From: Tetracladium setigerum | Lineage: Eukaryota > Ascomycota > Leotiomycetes > Helotiales | Direction of reading: 5' to 3' | Assembly (NCBI GenBank): GCA_031472005.1 | Contig: PZJY01000005.1 | Location: 2,604,001 to 2,668,000 of the forward strand | Length of the DNA: 64,000 bases | Part shown: positions 1 through 11,700 of the stretch, piece after piece | Layout of the letters: each line of letters begins with the position of its first letter | Position numbering within the stretch: the stretch's first letter is position 1 | Made by a program: the position numbers and the translations under genes | Notes under the pieces: generated by a model | Seen by the model: only the letters and a program-made list of their open reading frames with translations | Told to the model about the DNA's origin: nothing | Databases searched by the model: none

Positions 1-240
1 ATTTCAGAGAGACTTACTATTTTTATGCCCAGCAGCTGTAAAAGCCTTATCAATGGCAATACTAATACTTGTAATCTTTGCATTTGGCATTCTTGAAAAA
101 TGTAACAAATGGGTTGAAGCATCCACAATGGCGATATTGAAATCTATCCCTAGGGTGGCCGCGTGGGCTTCTGCTGCGGCGATGGCGATGCGGGCCGCTG
201 CGAGGGTTAGTTGGGGTTGTGCTTGGATGAGGGAAGGCAT
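1..240 (-). CDS. DUF336/GlcG-like (haem-degrading-domain) protein, 3' end outside the window
   Basis: Only the first exon is inside the window. ATG is at 240-238 and the exon runs to about base 18, where the minus strand reads GTAAGT, a good donor, so bases 17-1 are intron. The visible 74 or so residues start MPSLIQAQPQ and contain an Ala-rich helix, a FNIAIVDAS strand and a KAFTAAGH helix, the pattern of the GlcG/HbpS (DUF336, 'haem-degrading') fold. Family members are about 140 residues and in bacteria bind or degrade haem or sit in glycolate operons; the role in fungi is not established. In-frame upstream codons exist back to 519, but they look like 5' UTR. Confidence 0.6.
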
Positions 241-675
241 GTTGGATTGCAGCCGTTTTATTGTGAGGGCGCGTCGTGGGAGAGGAGCTGGGATGAGATT
301 CTTGTTTTGATAAATTGGTTGGTTGGTTAGTTGGCGCTGATGTGGGAGTGGAAATGGAGTGGGATAAGATTCAACTGAGATGAGTTTGAGACAAGGGCAA
401 AGGGGAAAGAGGTGATGATGTCGAGATGAGTGGAGGTTGTCGAAGAGCCAAGAATGGCCTCGGTTATGTTGATGGAATAGTGGGTTGAGACGAAGAGGAC
501 CTGAGCTTTGACAGGGCAACTACTGCAGGTACAGTACAAAATTTGGGAGTGTAATGTTGCTGATAATGCAGGTGTTAAAGGTGGAGTTATATTTGAGAAC
601 TATATTTTAACTTTTTTCACAACTATGTGAGCAAGTTTGATAAAGGTCAAATTGCGCGCCTGCCTGCGTGTTCCA
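241..675. other. Intergenic region between the DUF336 gene and the HET gene
   Basis: This stretch holds the probable promoter and 5' UTR of the minus-strand DUF336-type gene and the 3' flank of the minus-strand HET gene. I see no further gene or repeat. Confidence 0.5.
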
Positions 676-2757
676 CTATGCCAACGTGAACATCTTTTCC
701 TCAAGAAAACCCTTTTCCACTTGCACCCTCGCTTCTCCATCCATAAAACCATGCACATACGCCCCTCCAACAATCATAAAAATATCTTCCTTACTTGCTC
801 GATCAGCAATCTCAACTACCATCACAACCAAAGGCACCTTCGCCCCACGCAAGACAACCACGCGATCACCCTCCTCCGTTTTAAGCGGCACCATAGCATA
901 ATGCCCACACCCCAAAGTTGCAAATTTCATCTTTTCCAAAATATTCTGATAACACTTCCCCATCTTCAAGTCCGACAACTTGTTGATCGAATTTAGCTTG
1001 GTCCCATCTATCAGGTCTTCAAGATCGTAAATGGCCTGGTCCTCTTCTAGGGGTGGAAGTTTCGGTTGACTTTTTAAAATCGCTAGGTCGTGGTGGATAT
1101 CAGATGTGCTGAGGCGAACCATGGGATAGACTTTACAGTCTACCGAAATAGTCCGCCAAAAGCCCTCGTATAATGCGTTGCTGGCAATGCGCTCCGGGCT
1201 TGATATTTCCTTGCCCTCTTCTTCTTCTTCTTCTCCCTCTTGGTCCTGTACTCTGAGGACCTCATCAGGCATATAACTTCGCGCTCGGAGGTAATTAATA
1301 AGCCTTATTTGCTGTGAAGTTTCGTAGCCATACAAATAAGAATATGGAGGAAATTCCCGCATGTGAGCGACCTTTCCCAACTCAATACCAGGAAGTGAAA
1401 GATGACCATTTGCAGATATCTGACATGGAGTATCGCAGTGTCGGTCACCAGCACAAAAGATACCTCGCTGTGCAAATAGAAAGAAAGTCCTGTCATCGTC
1501 GAAATCCCCCCCGAAGTTCGGCACCCACTTTGGCAAAGTCTCCTCGTTGTGAAGTCCCCATGGACTTTGACAGAGGATGTCCAGATTTGCGCTGTAGTCG
1601 ACGAGAGTGCGTGCTACATCGATGTAGACATCTCTTTTGGGCTTGTGATAATCGGCTTTGATGCCAAGTGTGTTTGATGCCAGGCCTAGGAGAGCAAACA
1701 CCATGTCACGAGGATCCGTAGACTCCGTGTGTCTGAATCGAGCGAGCACATCGAGTAGCGTCGACTCTGTTCCGCCTTTTTCCATCTCGCGGGCGCAATT
1801 TCGTTGGTTGTTGATGAGCTGCGGGCTGGCGAATATTTCTGATATACTTCTGAATGTACCGTGACCGAAAGACCTGTGGAAAGCATCGTTGCAATAATTA
1901 GGACCGTTGAGAGTTGCAAGTACCGCTTCAACGAGTGACCATTCCATCACTTGGTGTCCCAATAATAACTGTACTTGCGGTGCGAATGCAGCTTCTTGTA
2001 CTATCCATACTCTTCTCCAAACACTGGGGCGCCTAAAGAGGTTGCTGAGTACTTCCCACTAAATGATACGTTAGATGTCTTCATCTTATATGAATTTTTG
2101 CGCACCAGAGGGGAGTAGATAATGAGAGAAAGGGATCCTATGATTTACATCGTGAGGCTCCATGGACCAAGTTTTCTGTTCCCTTTCCTCCTCATTTCCC
2201 TCCTCCACCACTGTCTTCGTCCCCACATATAAACGCCAACCCAAAGCCGGAATATCGGCCTTAGCGAACAACTCCATAATCTGCACTGCTTTTTCAAAAC
2301 CACCCTTTCCCTTCTCCTCCCCGAGCCAGAGTAGATCTACCGTGCACCCTCGATAAATCTCTCTCATATACCCCACCTGCTCACCTCTCTCATCTGTATC
2401 TGACTGATTGATACAGATAGCATCAATCCATACTACCCGTTCTTCAGTTGGGCGACGTAGATATCTTAAGGCTTGCTCTAGGTTTATGGTGACCTTGAAT
2501 GTGGTGCCTTCCAGGGAAATGGGCTGCGTGAAGCTGGGCTCACCCCAGACGTAGGACAGAGCCTCATATTTGGTTCCGCTGGTGAGAGTGGTATGCGTGA
2601 GATGGCATTGGATTTCCGAGTTGAAATCTGGAGATGGAAGAATTGTTACGAGTCGGATTTCTTGGATTGAAGAGTTGAGAGGTTTGTAGATGCGGGGTTT
2701 GCTGCTGGGTGATTCTCTCACAAGTGTCACTTTGGAGGTCATGGTGGATTTTTGCAA
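676..2757 (-). CDS. HET-domain (heterokaryon incompatibility) protein
   Basis: Two exons, 2757-2149 and 2058-676, are joined by a 90-nt phase-0 intron (GTAAAT...TTTAG), giving about 663 residues. The N-terminal half has the HET signature: YEALSYVWG near residue 63, then VVWIDAICINQSD near residue 110, and after the splice a W-R-R-V-W-I-V-Q-E motif. A DPRDMVFALLGLAS motif follows later in the domain, as is typical. HET proteins act in fungal allorecognition and programmed cell death; the C-terminal half has no domain I recognise. An acidic run of Glu residues (trinucleotide repeat at 1217-1234) lies in the middle. The start could instead be the second ATG, five codons on. The upstream gene at 3183-5290 is on the same strand, and nothing suggests co-regulation. 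Confidence 0.9.
1217..1234. repeat. CTT/GAA trinucleotide run inside the HET gene
   Basis: Six consecutive CTT units on the plus strand encode a Glu-rich stretch in the C-terminal half of the HET protein. Length variation here would add or remove Glu residues without changing frame. Confidence 0.7.
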
Positions 2758-3182
2758 AGCAAGTCAAAGCAGTTGAGCCGGTACTAAGGTAGCGCGGCAC
2801 TTAAGGCAGTGAAATGTGTTCGTTGCATCTAAGTCAGAGTTTGATTCAAATACTTCGATCTTCATGTGGCAGGGGTAATATATAATGCTAAAAAAATAGT
2901 GGCGCAGTAGGTCCCTATGTAGGCGCTTACTCGTTAAACTTACGATCGGAGTGGATATTCACATCTGAAAGTCCTCCAGCAGTGATATTGGTAGACAAAT
3001 TGATAGCAAAAACGTTGATGTAAACAAGTAAGAGGATGTAATTTTTAGCCTTACTCAGAATAACGCTATCATTTGTGATTCCGACTTCAAACTCCTTTAA
3101 ACCCCAAACACCACCCAATGCATCCTCCCTCAATATTGACTATCAATCTCCATCCCAATTACTGTCTACCTAGGTACCGACC
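2758..3182. other. Intergenic region upstream of the HET gene
   Basis: The 425-bp gap contains the 5' flank of the HET gene and the 3' flank of the FYVE-protein gene. Apart from AT-rich stretches around 2870-2900 and 3000-3060, nothing distinctive is seen. Confidence 0.5.
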
Positions 3183-5290
3183 TCAATCCAGCAACCCCGA
3201 ACCACCAACCGACTGCTCTCTCTCATACACCCCTCTAAAGTCCAGCTGCCCCAACATGCCATTCACGGAATCTATCTCCACCCTCAAATCCGCCAAATTC
3301 GCACTCAAACTAGACACCTCATCGAATTTCCTCCTCTTATTCGCATCGGCAATCATCTCACTCACAAAGAACGACTGTTCCTCCAAGATAATCAATCGTT
3401 CCTTCAATTCCTTCTCTTCGGCTTCCATAGCGGACACAGCGCTACTGCTGGAGATTTGCGAGGAGGTTTCGACGTCGTTGTATTTGATTGTTGCGAGAGC
3501 GGAGCGACCATGTGTAGGTAAGCCGTTTGCTTGGTTACCGTGGGGGGAGGCATGCTTAAGGAGTTTGGGGAGGGTTTTGAGAGGTAGCATGTGAAGATTT
3601 AGGAAGTTTGCGCTTTGCTGGTAGATGCTTTTCTGGAGCTTTAGTTGAGTTGGACTTGTGGATGGTAGGTCTCTAATTCGTTTGGCAGCTAGATCGTATT
3701 TGCCAAAGCTATCTATCAGTCGTTTGCGGACTTTGGAAGCTTCAGCGAGCTGAGCTGGGGTTGGTGGTTTGTCCGGATCTTGCAGAGCCATCAAAAGCCG
3801 TTGAAAGTTGGGAAGTAGTAGCCGGATGCCCTTTTCAAACTGAACGAGATTCTCGTAGGACCTTTGATCTGGTGGTTTCAATGCGAGGGCTGCTGCAAAG
3901 TCCTTCTTGCTAAAGACAGTAGATTTGCAATCTCTACACATGCGAACATCAAGACTCAAAGCCCCGTTTGCTTTTTCTGACAAAACGTCAGTTGCTGTGA
4001 TCTGTCAACAGATGAACAGGCCAGAGGTAGAGTAACTTACTAGCCGAAACGGCCAGCCCAATCTCTGATGAGCATCCTGTGTTTGGATCCGCGCAAACAA
4101 CCCGACCACAAAGTCGGCAATGATGTCTCCGAAAAGACCATGATCCAAATGTCTGCTGACAAAATGGACACTTTGACACCTGGGTATCTTCCTCCCATGT
4201 CACAACAGACTGCTCCAGTATCTTTCGTTGATTCTTTTGACCAGATAGTGCCAATATACCCCCATTGCTGGGCACTTCCTCTGGAGGGTTCGTTAATAAC
4301 TGCGTAAGCTTCGTAAGTCGTTTCTCTAGCCTCGATATCTCTAAGTATTCCTTATCCACGGTCCTCCTCCGTATCGTCTGAAAATCAGTCGTGTGATCTC
4401 GTATATGTCCACGGTGATCATTGTAACCCTCCCTCGACTTGAAGCAAGTCTCGCACACCCGGCACCAAAATCCTCTGATGGGTTCGTGCTGTGCTGACCG
4501 CGACAACTTCATCTGATACATCGTATGGTCTTCACAGAACAGCCTTCCACATTTCCTGCAATTCACAGTACCATTAACAGCCCCAATCGTTTCCCGCAGG
4601 CAGGCTCCGTACACATATCATTGTATCCCGACTTCTGCCAATGTGTTCTCGTCACCACCTCATCTGGATCTGGTCTCGATACCTCTGGTGTGGATATTCG
4701 GCTCACTGATGAACTGGGAGTGTGAGAAATAGGCGGAGGCGCATCATTCGATTCGAAGACATCGAGGCCTTTCAATTTCTGATTTATCACGGCGAGAGGT
4801 TGGAACTTTTTCGCTTTGAGAACCTGCTTGTCGAACCAATTCTTGACCTCGTCCTGCTGTACTTCTGGTAATTCCTGGTGATTATCGTCCAGATGTCTAC
4901 CACAGTCAGTTCCACCCTCGACCAGAACAAGCATACGGCGTACCGGTTAAGTTGCAACAATGTCAACTACAAACCACTATTAGCATAGTCCATAGTTTAC
5001 AACCCTCCCTCCCACAGAGAACCAACCATTTCCTCAGCACAAATCGGACAAACAAGCTTCGAGCTCGCAGCCACCACGCCGCCCCCATTTTCCAGAGATA
5101 CCCTCGAACTCAAATCCTGGCTATTACTATCTAACAACGGAGGCGTCGTTGTTGAGCTGGAACTGAGCGTGCTCTCAGTCGCGGAGATCAGACTGGACGT
5201 TGATCGTTTATGCGCCGCTGGAGGAGCAGGAGGCGCCAGCGATTTCCCACTCCCCAATATCCTCCCGCCTCCCAGCTTTCGACCAGACAT
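3183..5290 (-). CDS. PEP7: FYVE zinc-finger protein, Pep7/Vac1/Vps19-like (apparent one-base frameshift)
   Basis: Exon 1 (5290-5001) carries an N-terminal zinc finger, CPICAEEM, completed after a 104-nt intron by HLDDNH. Exon 2 (4896-4041) encodes the conserved DEVKNWFDKQV and KKFQPL segments and then a FYVE-like finger (CRKCGRLFCEDH, later CRLCGRVVCAD). Exon 3 (3976-3183) encodes coiled-coil helices ending EREQSVGGSGLLD. Introns are 5000-4897 and 4040-3977. In yeast, Pep7/Vac1 links PI3P and the Rab Vps21 for Golgi-to-endosome and vacuolar transport. The frame changes once in exon 2: residues up to CGKRLG are in one frame and the continuation VNGTVNCRKCG is in another, as if one G were missing from the run at 4584-4581. 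A GT...AG intron from 4614 would also restore frame but would delete conserved cysteines, so I prefer an indel. Confidence 0.82.
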
Positions 5291-5542
5291 AGCGGGGGGT
5301 GCGTTTCTGATCTGCTGCTTTGTGCACACACCTCGGCGCAGGACAAGGGAAGGGAGGACAAGGGCGGTGGGTTGTGAATGTGGTTGATGCCTCCTTCATG
5401 AGCTTGGTGCAGGGCTTATTAGGTAAGCTGGGAGGAGGACGGGGAGGTCTTATCTGCTATCGGGGGCGCAAGGATGTCCGGAGAAACATCAACAAATGTT
5501 TTGGATAACCTGCGACTCCAACTTTTCTTTACATTCAACACA
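5291..5542. promoter_or_regulatory. Divergent promoter of the FYVE-protein and MET8 genes
   Basis: Only 252 bp separate the two start codons, so the genes must share or overlap promoters. No specific site was recognised. An in-frame ATG at 5474 could extend Met8 by 23 residues. Confidence 0.5.
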
Positions 5543-6419
5543 ATGAGCGAGCAGGAATTCCCAGAGGTTCAAGGTGGTGGTTCTTTGATACTGGCATGGC
5601 AGATTAGGGATAAAAGGGTTTTGGTGGTCGGGGGAGGAGAGGTACGTTGCCAATGGCTCCGACTAGCTATGTGAAGTTATTGATCATGCAAAACAAAGGT
5701 CGCTGCTGGACGAATATTGAATGTATTGAACGCCGACGCCAAAGTCACGGTTGTCTCGCCTCGCGAAGGATTGAACCCCGAAGTTGCCTACCGAATACAG
5801 AAAGGACAAGTTGACTACGTAGATCGCAAATTCATCCCTTCTGATCTTGACGATGTCGATATGTGTATGACGGCCGTTGATGACCCTGAAGCATCGACGC
5901 AGATATGGAAGCTCTGCAAAGAGAGGAAAATTGCAGCAAATATCGCAGATGTACCCCCAGAATGCGATTTCTACTTTGGGAGTGTGCATAGAGATGGGCC
6001 GTTGCAGATTATGGTATCTACGAATGGGAAGGGACCCAGATTGGCGAACATTGTGAGGAGAAAGATTGCAGCTGCGTTGCCGGTGAACACTGGGGCGGCG
6101 ATTCTGAAGGTGGGTAGGTTGAGAGAGATGTTGAGGAAGGTTGCGCCGAACATTGAGCAAGGCCCCAAGAGGATGGCATGGTATGTTTTGAGGAAAGGAT
6201 TGTAGGTGAGAGGTGCTAACTTTCAATAGGATGATCAAAGTTAGTGATGCTTATAGCTTGGAGGATTTATGTGATATGGAAGAAAAGGATATGGCCGATC
6301 TTCTTGAGTATTATGCTCCGAATAAGGTACCTAGTCTAAAGGAATTACGTGGAGCGGAAGAGGCCGAGGAGTTTACTGGCTTTGATGGCTCCTTCGGATT
6401 CTTTGTAGGCTGGGGATGA
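5543..6419 (+). CDS. MET8: Siroheme synthase Met8 (precorrin-2 dehydrogenase / sirohydrochlorin ferrochelatase)
   Basis: Three exons, 5543-5641, 5699-6180 and 6230-6419, give 256 residues; yeast Met8 has 274. The N-terminus has a Rossmann NAD-binding motif (RVLVVGGGEVAAGR, residues about 24-37, spanning the first splice), followed by DVDMCMTAVDD and NIADVPPECDF, typical of the family. Met8 oxidises precorrin-2 with NAD and inserts iron to make siroheme, the cofactor of sulfite and nitrite reductases. Both introns are short; the second has a GCTAAC branch-like motif before TTTCAATAG. I chose ATG 5543 because it gives the usual short N-terminus before FPEVQGGGS; an in-frame ATG at 5474 is the alternative. 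The next gene, LAT1, is convergent. Confidence 0.92.
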
Positions 6420-6724
6420 GTGGATTGACCTAATATGTAGATCGATTGAATGTAACAAAGTACAACAGCTAAGCATATGAGCAGAAAAGCTAAAGTTTAG
6501 AAACACAGGTAGATGTAAACAAGCTTGCTCGCTTAGGTCAAGGTTGGAGATGCAACTTTTAGATCAATATCATTACTTTCCACACACAAATGTTGCCGAG
6601 AAATAGGTAGATTCCACTTTTATTCCCTTAAAAGGCAGAATCTGATCGTTTGTACATGTTACATGGGAATCTCTACTCGCAAAAACGTGCCAACCTCGCA
6701 AACCCAACCTCCATCACCGTCCAC
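6420..6724. other. Convergent 3' flanks of MET8 and LAT1
   Basis: The 305-bp gap between two convergent stop codons must hold both polyadenylation regions. No gene or clear repeat is visible. Confidence 0.5.
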
Positions 6725-8225
6725 TTATAGCAAAAGCTCCAATGGGTTCTCTACCACCTTCTTGAACTCCTTAAGCCACTCTCCACCAACGGCTCCATCA
6801 ACAACCTTGTGGTCAAAGCTTCCAGTGACAACAATTTGGTCATCCCACTCTATCGATGCGCCCTCCTCGGTCTCAACTGGGATCGCAACCTTCTTGGTTG
6901 TACCGACTGCCAAAATACCGGCTTGTGGGGGATTGATAACAGCTGTGAATCGATCGATGGCCGAGTTCATTCCCATGTTGCTGATGGTGAAGGTTCCGCC
7001 TTGGTACTCATCTGGCTTGAGCTTACCATCTCTGGCACGCTTACCGAGATCCTTAACCTGGGCAGAGATGGATTGGAGACCAAGGGTTTCGACGTTCTTG
7101 ACAATTGGTGTCATGAGGCCGACTGGGGTAGAAACGGCGACCTGCAATGGTTAGCTTCAAATGTACTTTTGTCTGGGTAGGACAGAACATACACTAATGT
7201 CAACATTGGAGAATTGACGGATGAAACCATCTCTCCAGCTAGAGTTGACAATTGGGACCTTCTTGCATGCAACGGCACAAGCCTTGATGAGGAAATCGTT
7301 GACAGAGAGCTTGTATTCTCCGTTGGCAGACTCGTTGAGAGCTTGGCGGAGCTTCAACAGCTTTGTGACCGAGACGGATGAAGCTACAAAGTAGTGGGGG
7401 TTTTGGTTTACAGACTCAGTCAAACGGTTGGCGATGGTCTTGCGCATCGAGGTAGTTGGGATATCTTCGTATGAAGAAACTGGGGCGGCCGCGCCTGGAG
7501 CAGCAGCTGGTCCAGATTGGGCCTTCTTGACATCGGCTTCGGTGATTTGTCCACCAATTCCAGTACCCTTAAGACCCTTAATCTTGACACCAGTCTCAAT
7601 TGACAGTCTAACAGCACCAGCGCTGGCATTTGGGAGTCGGTCGAGAGCATTTTGTAATTTTCCGCCAGTCGATTCGGTCTCCTCTGGGGCTGGGGCAGAT
7701 TGGGTCTTTGGAGGTGCAGTTCCAGATTGGGTGTCTGACTTCTCAGAAGAGGAGCTGGCCTCTTCCTTTGGTGGTGGTGGAGCTTCCTTCTCTCCTCCAG
7801 CATCCTCAAGAGTGTAGGATTCGAATGCTGAAGCATCCTCGCCTTCTCCAATCATGATCGCAATTGGCTGCTCCAAGTTAGCTCTCTGCCCACGAACCAA
7901 TTGACTGACCACATACGTTACCAACTGCGATATCCTTCTCACCAGACTCCTTCAAGATTTTGGCGAGAACTCCCTCCTCCTGGAACTCAAAATCCATCTG
8001 CGCCTTATCCGTCTCAATCTCAACCAGGACGTCACCAGGAGTGATAGCATCTCCGGGCTTCTTCTGCCATGTGCCAATGTTACCAGAAGTCATTGTAGGT
8101 GACAGTGCAGGCATTGTGACCACAGTGTGAGGAGGGAATGACTTTGAAGCGTAGCATCGTGCAAGGTTGAAGGAGAACGATGGGGTAGCTTGAAGGGCGC
8201 GCCTTCGGATTACTGCAGCGAGCAT
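6725..8225 (-). CDS. LAT1: Dihydrolipoamide acetyltransferase, E2 of mitochondrial pyruvate dehydrogenase
   Basis: Exons 8225-7917, 7867-7193 and 7141-6725 join in phase 0 to give 466 residues. An Arg-rich, Ser-containing N-terminus of about 27 residues looks like a mitochondrial presequence. The lipoyl domain follows (MPALSPTM near residue 38; lipoyl-lysine motif ETDKAQ, Lys at about 74), then an acidic/Pro-rich linker, an E1/E3-binding domain (RLSIETGVKIKGLKGTG), an Ala/Pro linker and the catalytic acyltransferase core. The active-site His and Asp are in SFDHKVVDGAVG near the C-terminus. E2 transfers acetyl groups to CoA at the core of the PDH complex. Introns are 49 and 51 nt. It is divergent from SEC7. 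Confidence 0.95.
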
Positions 8226-8754
8226 CGTGATAGATTTCTGACAAGCAGTGAAGGGAAGAGATAGATGGTGGTACAGGAGGGAGATTCGGGAAGCTCTCCA
8301 GACAATTGAAGTCGTGGATGGACGGCGGCGACGTTGTTGGGGAGGTGAGGGTGAGGATGGAGACGGAGAGGAACGGAGGGTAAATGTTGACTTTTCCGAA
8401 ATTTAGTTGGGACAGAGACAGAGCTTGAGAATTGGCAGCTACAGGCGGCCGGAGAGACATCGCCAAGGATTACTGGTCGCCAAGGAACCAGTCGTGCCAA
8501 GGAATAGGAGCCAGGATCCCTTGGCAGCCAAATATCTCCCAGCGTACGTGGACGGACAGAGTGAGGACAAGACGAGCTGAAGTACGAAAGAAAGAAGCCA
8601 CTTGGATCAATTACCTCAGCCATTTGGGCGAAGGCAAAACAACGAAAAAGCGAAACTCTCTCAGCAGATGCATCTTAAGGTTGTCCGACTCTGCGAAACA
8701 ACTGTGACGGCCGACGAGGAGTGAACGCGAGTAGTCGAATTCCCAAAGGCCACC
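8226..8754. promoter_or_regulatory. Divergent promoter region of LAT1 and SEC7
   Basis: The 529-bp gap separates two housekeeping genes transcribed away from each other. The SEC7 start codon sits in a near-ideal context (GCCACCATGA). No specific factor site was identified. Confidence 0.45.
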
Positions 8755-11700
8755 ATGAGCTCCATCGTCTTTGTAGTGTCTGCCCTGGAAGCTATCGCAG
8801 CTTCAAAGGATGCTAAAAAAGTGCCACCATTGGCCCAGTCGGTCAAGAAGGCTCTAGACGAAATAAAACAACATGAGCCGAATCTGCCAGATCCTGAAAT
8901 AATATTTGCGCCCTTACAACTTGCGACGAAGACGGGAAGCGTCCCCTTAACCACCAAAGCTCTGGATTGCATCGGGAAACTTATAAGCTATTCCTACTTC
9001 TCAGTCCCCTCCTCACCGAATGCCGAAAAGGAAGAAGCAAGAGATCCTTTAATCGAGCGGGCGATTGACACGATATGCGAATGTTTCGAGGGGGAGACTA
9101 CTTCGGTGGAGATACAGCTACAAATCGTCAAGTCTCTGCTGGCAGCGGTGTTGAACGACAAGATTGTGGTACATGGAGCAGGACTGCTAAAGGCAGTCCG
9201 TCAGGTCTACAATGTGTTTCTGCTTTCAAAAAACAGTCAGAATCAGCAGGTTGCACAAGGGACGCTGACCCAGATGGTAGGCACGGTATTTGAAAGGGTC
9301 AAGACGAGGATACACATGAAAGAGGCCAGGTCAAATCTGTCCAAAATTGGGAAGCGTGCTGGAAGTTCCCTTACTGTGGATGTGCCCGAGGCGCCTGGGA
9401 GTAATGAGGAGGAAGCCACCCAAGATACCACCCCTCTTGCAACACCGTCAGAAGAGGACGGCCCGAAGCTCACGCTGAAGGATCTCGAACACCGAAAGAG
9501 CTTCGACGATTCACAGATGGGAGACGGACCAACGATGGTAACCCAGGTCAAGCATGCACCAAACTCACCTCGATCAACATCGGAACAGACTTCAGCGGAG
9601 AGCAGTATCGAAGAAGGGCTGGACTCGGAAGATGCGGAGGACGAGGCCTACATCCGAGACGCATACCTGGTTTTCAGATCATTCTGTAATCTCAGCACAA
9701 AGATTTTACCGCCAGATCAACTGTACGACATGAAAGGCCAGGCGATGCGGTCAAAATTAATATCTCTCCATCTCATTCAAACCCTCCTAAACAACAATAT
9801 GCTCGTTTTCACTTCTCCTTTATGTACAATCACCAACAGCAAAAGCAATGAGCCCACTGGTTTTTTGCAGGCGATAAAATTCTATCTATGTCTTAGTATT
9901 ACGAGGAACGGTGCCAGTTCGGTGGATAAGGTATTTGAAGTGTGCTGCGAGATGTTCTGGTTGATGATCAAGTTCATGCGAGCTCCTTTTAAGGTTGGCC
10001 ACCCATTCGCTCAGAGAAATGTAAACTGATGTTATTGTAGAAAGAAATTGAGGTCTTCTTGAAAGAGATTTACCTGGCGCTGCTGGAAAGGAGAACTGCG
10101 CCGGTATCTCAAAAGCTCTACTTTATGGGCATTTTGAATCGGTTTTCGGCGGATCCTCGTGCTCTGGTAGAGACTTATCTCAACTACGATTGCGATGGAA
10201 ATATGGACAACATGTTCCAGACGGTGATTGAGGATCTCTCGAAAGCTGCTAGTTCTGCGGTCATGATTACGCCTTATCATCAGCAGCAGTATGAAGAGAA
10301 GGCTGCGAAGTCCTCTCAATCAGAGTGGCAATCTCGAGGAATGCTTCCACCGCCATTGTCCACGGCTCACTTGGGCGTTCATCACCACGAGAATGTGGAC
10401 CAAGAAGTTCCAAAAGAATACATTGTTAAGAGACAGGCGTTGGACTCGCTGGTGGAGACATTAAGGTCATTAGTTAATTGGTCGCAGCAGGGTATTGCAG
10501 AAGTGACCCAAGCTGGTGCCTCTGAGGTTGAGGGCAGGCCATCAGAAGATTTTCGAGAGTCCATGGACCCATTGGCAAACGACAGTTCTTCGCGCATTGC
10601 CGTTGACACAAGCCCTCCTACTCCTCTTGCAGAGGATGATTTCGAACAGCTGGAAAAGGAAAAGCAGCGAAAGACAGCTTTGAGTAACGCCATTAAGCTG
10701 TTTAACTTCAAGCCAAAACGAGGCATGAAAGCGTTGATTGAACAAGGATTCATCCCAAGCGATGCTGATGTCGACATTGCTCACTTCTTACTATCAGAAC
10801 CTCGACTTGATAAAGCTGTGATTGGAGAGTATCTGGGTGAGGGTGACGAGAAAAATATTGCAATCATGCACGCTTTCGTCGACCACATGGATTTCTCCAA
10901 ACGACGATTCGTGGATGCTATCAGAGAGTTTCTTCAATCGTTCCGTCTCCCCGGAGAATCCCAGAAGATTGATCGATTCATGTTAAAGTTTGCCAATCGA
11001 TACGTAACAGGAAATCCAAAGGCGTACGCAAATGCCGACACAGCTTACATCTTGTCCTACTCGGTTGTCATGCTGAATACCGATTTACATGGTGGTAAAA
11101 CTGCGAGACCTATGACCAAGGAGCAGTTCATCAAGAACAATAGCGGAATCAACGATGGCCAATCATTACCAGATGATTACATCACTCAAATCTACGATGA
11201 CATTGCCAATGAGGAAATTGTCCTGAAGAGTGAGAGAGAAGCTGCCGCTGCAATGGGTCTCTTACCTCAACCAACTTCAACCGGTCTTGCTGCAGGTCTT
11301 GGTCAGGCTTTTGCAACTGTGGGAAGAGATTTGAAACGAGAGGCTTACCTCCAGCAGTCGGAAGAAATCTCCCTCAGATCTGAGCAGCTTTTCAAGAATC
11401 TCTTCAAGAATCAGCGAAAGAATCCAGCCAAGAACAATACCAAGTTCATGACTGCAACATCATTCAAGCATGTAGGACCAATGTTTGATGTCACTTGGAT
11501 GTCCTTCTTCTCCGGCCTCTCGGGACAAATGCAGAATGCGCAAAATATTGAAATCATCAAGACTTGCATGGAGGGAATGAAGCTCGCGGTGAGACTTGCT
11601 TGTCTTTTCGATCTGGAAACACCTCGAGAAGCGTTCATTTCTGCATTGAAGAATGCCACCAATCTCAACAATCCTACAGAAATGATGGCCAAGAATTTGG

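Noticed and set aside
4555..4614. Possible intron in the FYVE gene (GTGTAC...TTGCAG) that would restore frame
   Set aside because: It would remove the conserved CTEPAC...C residues of the zinc finger; a missing base is the simpler explanation.
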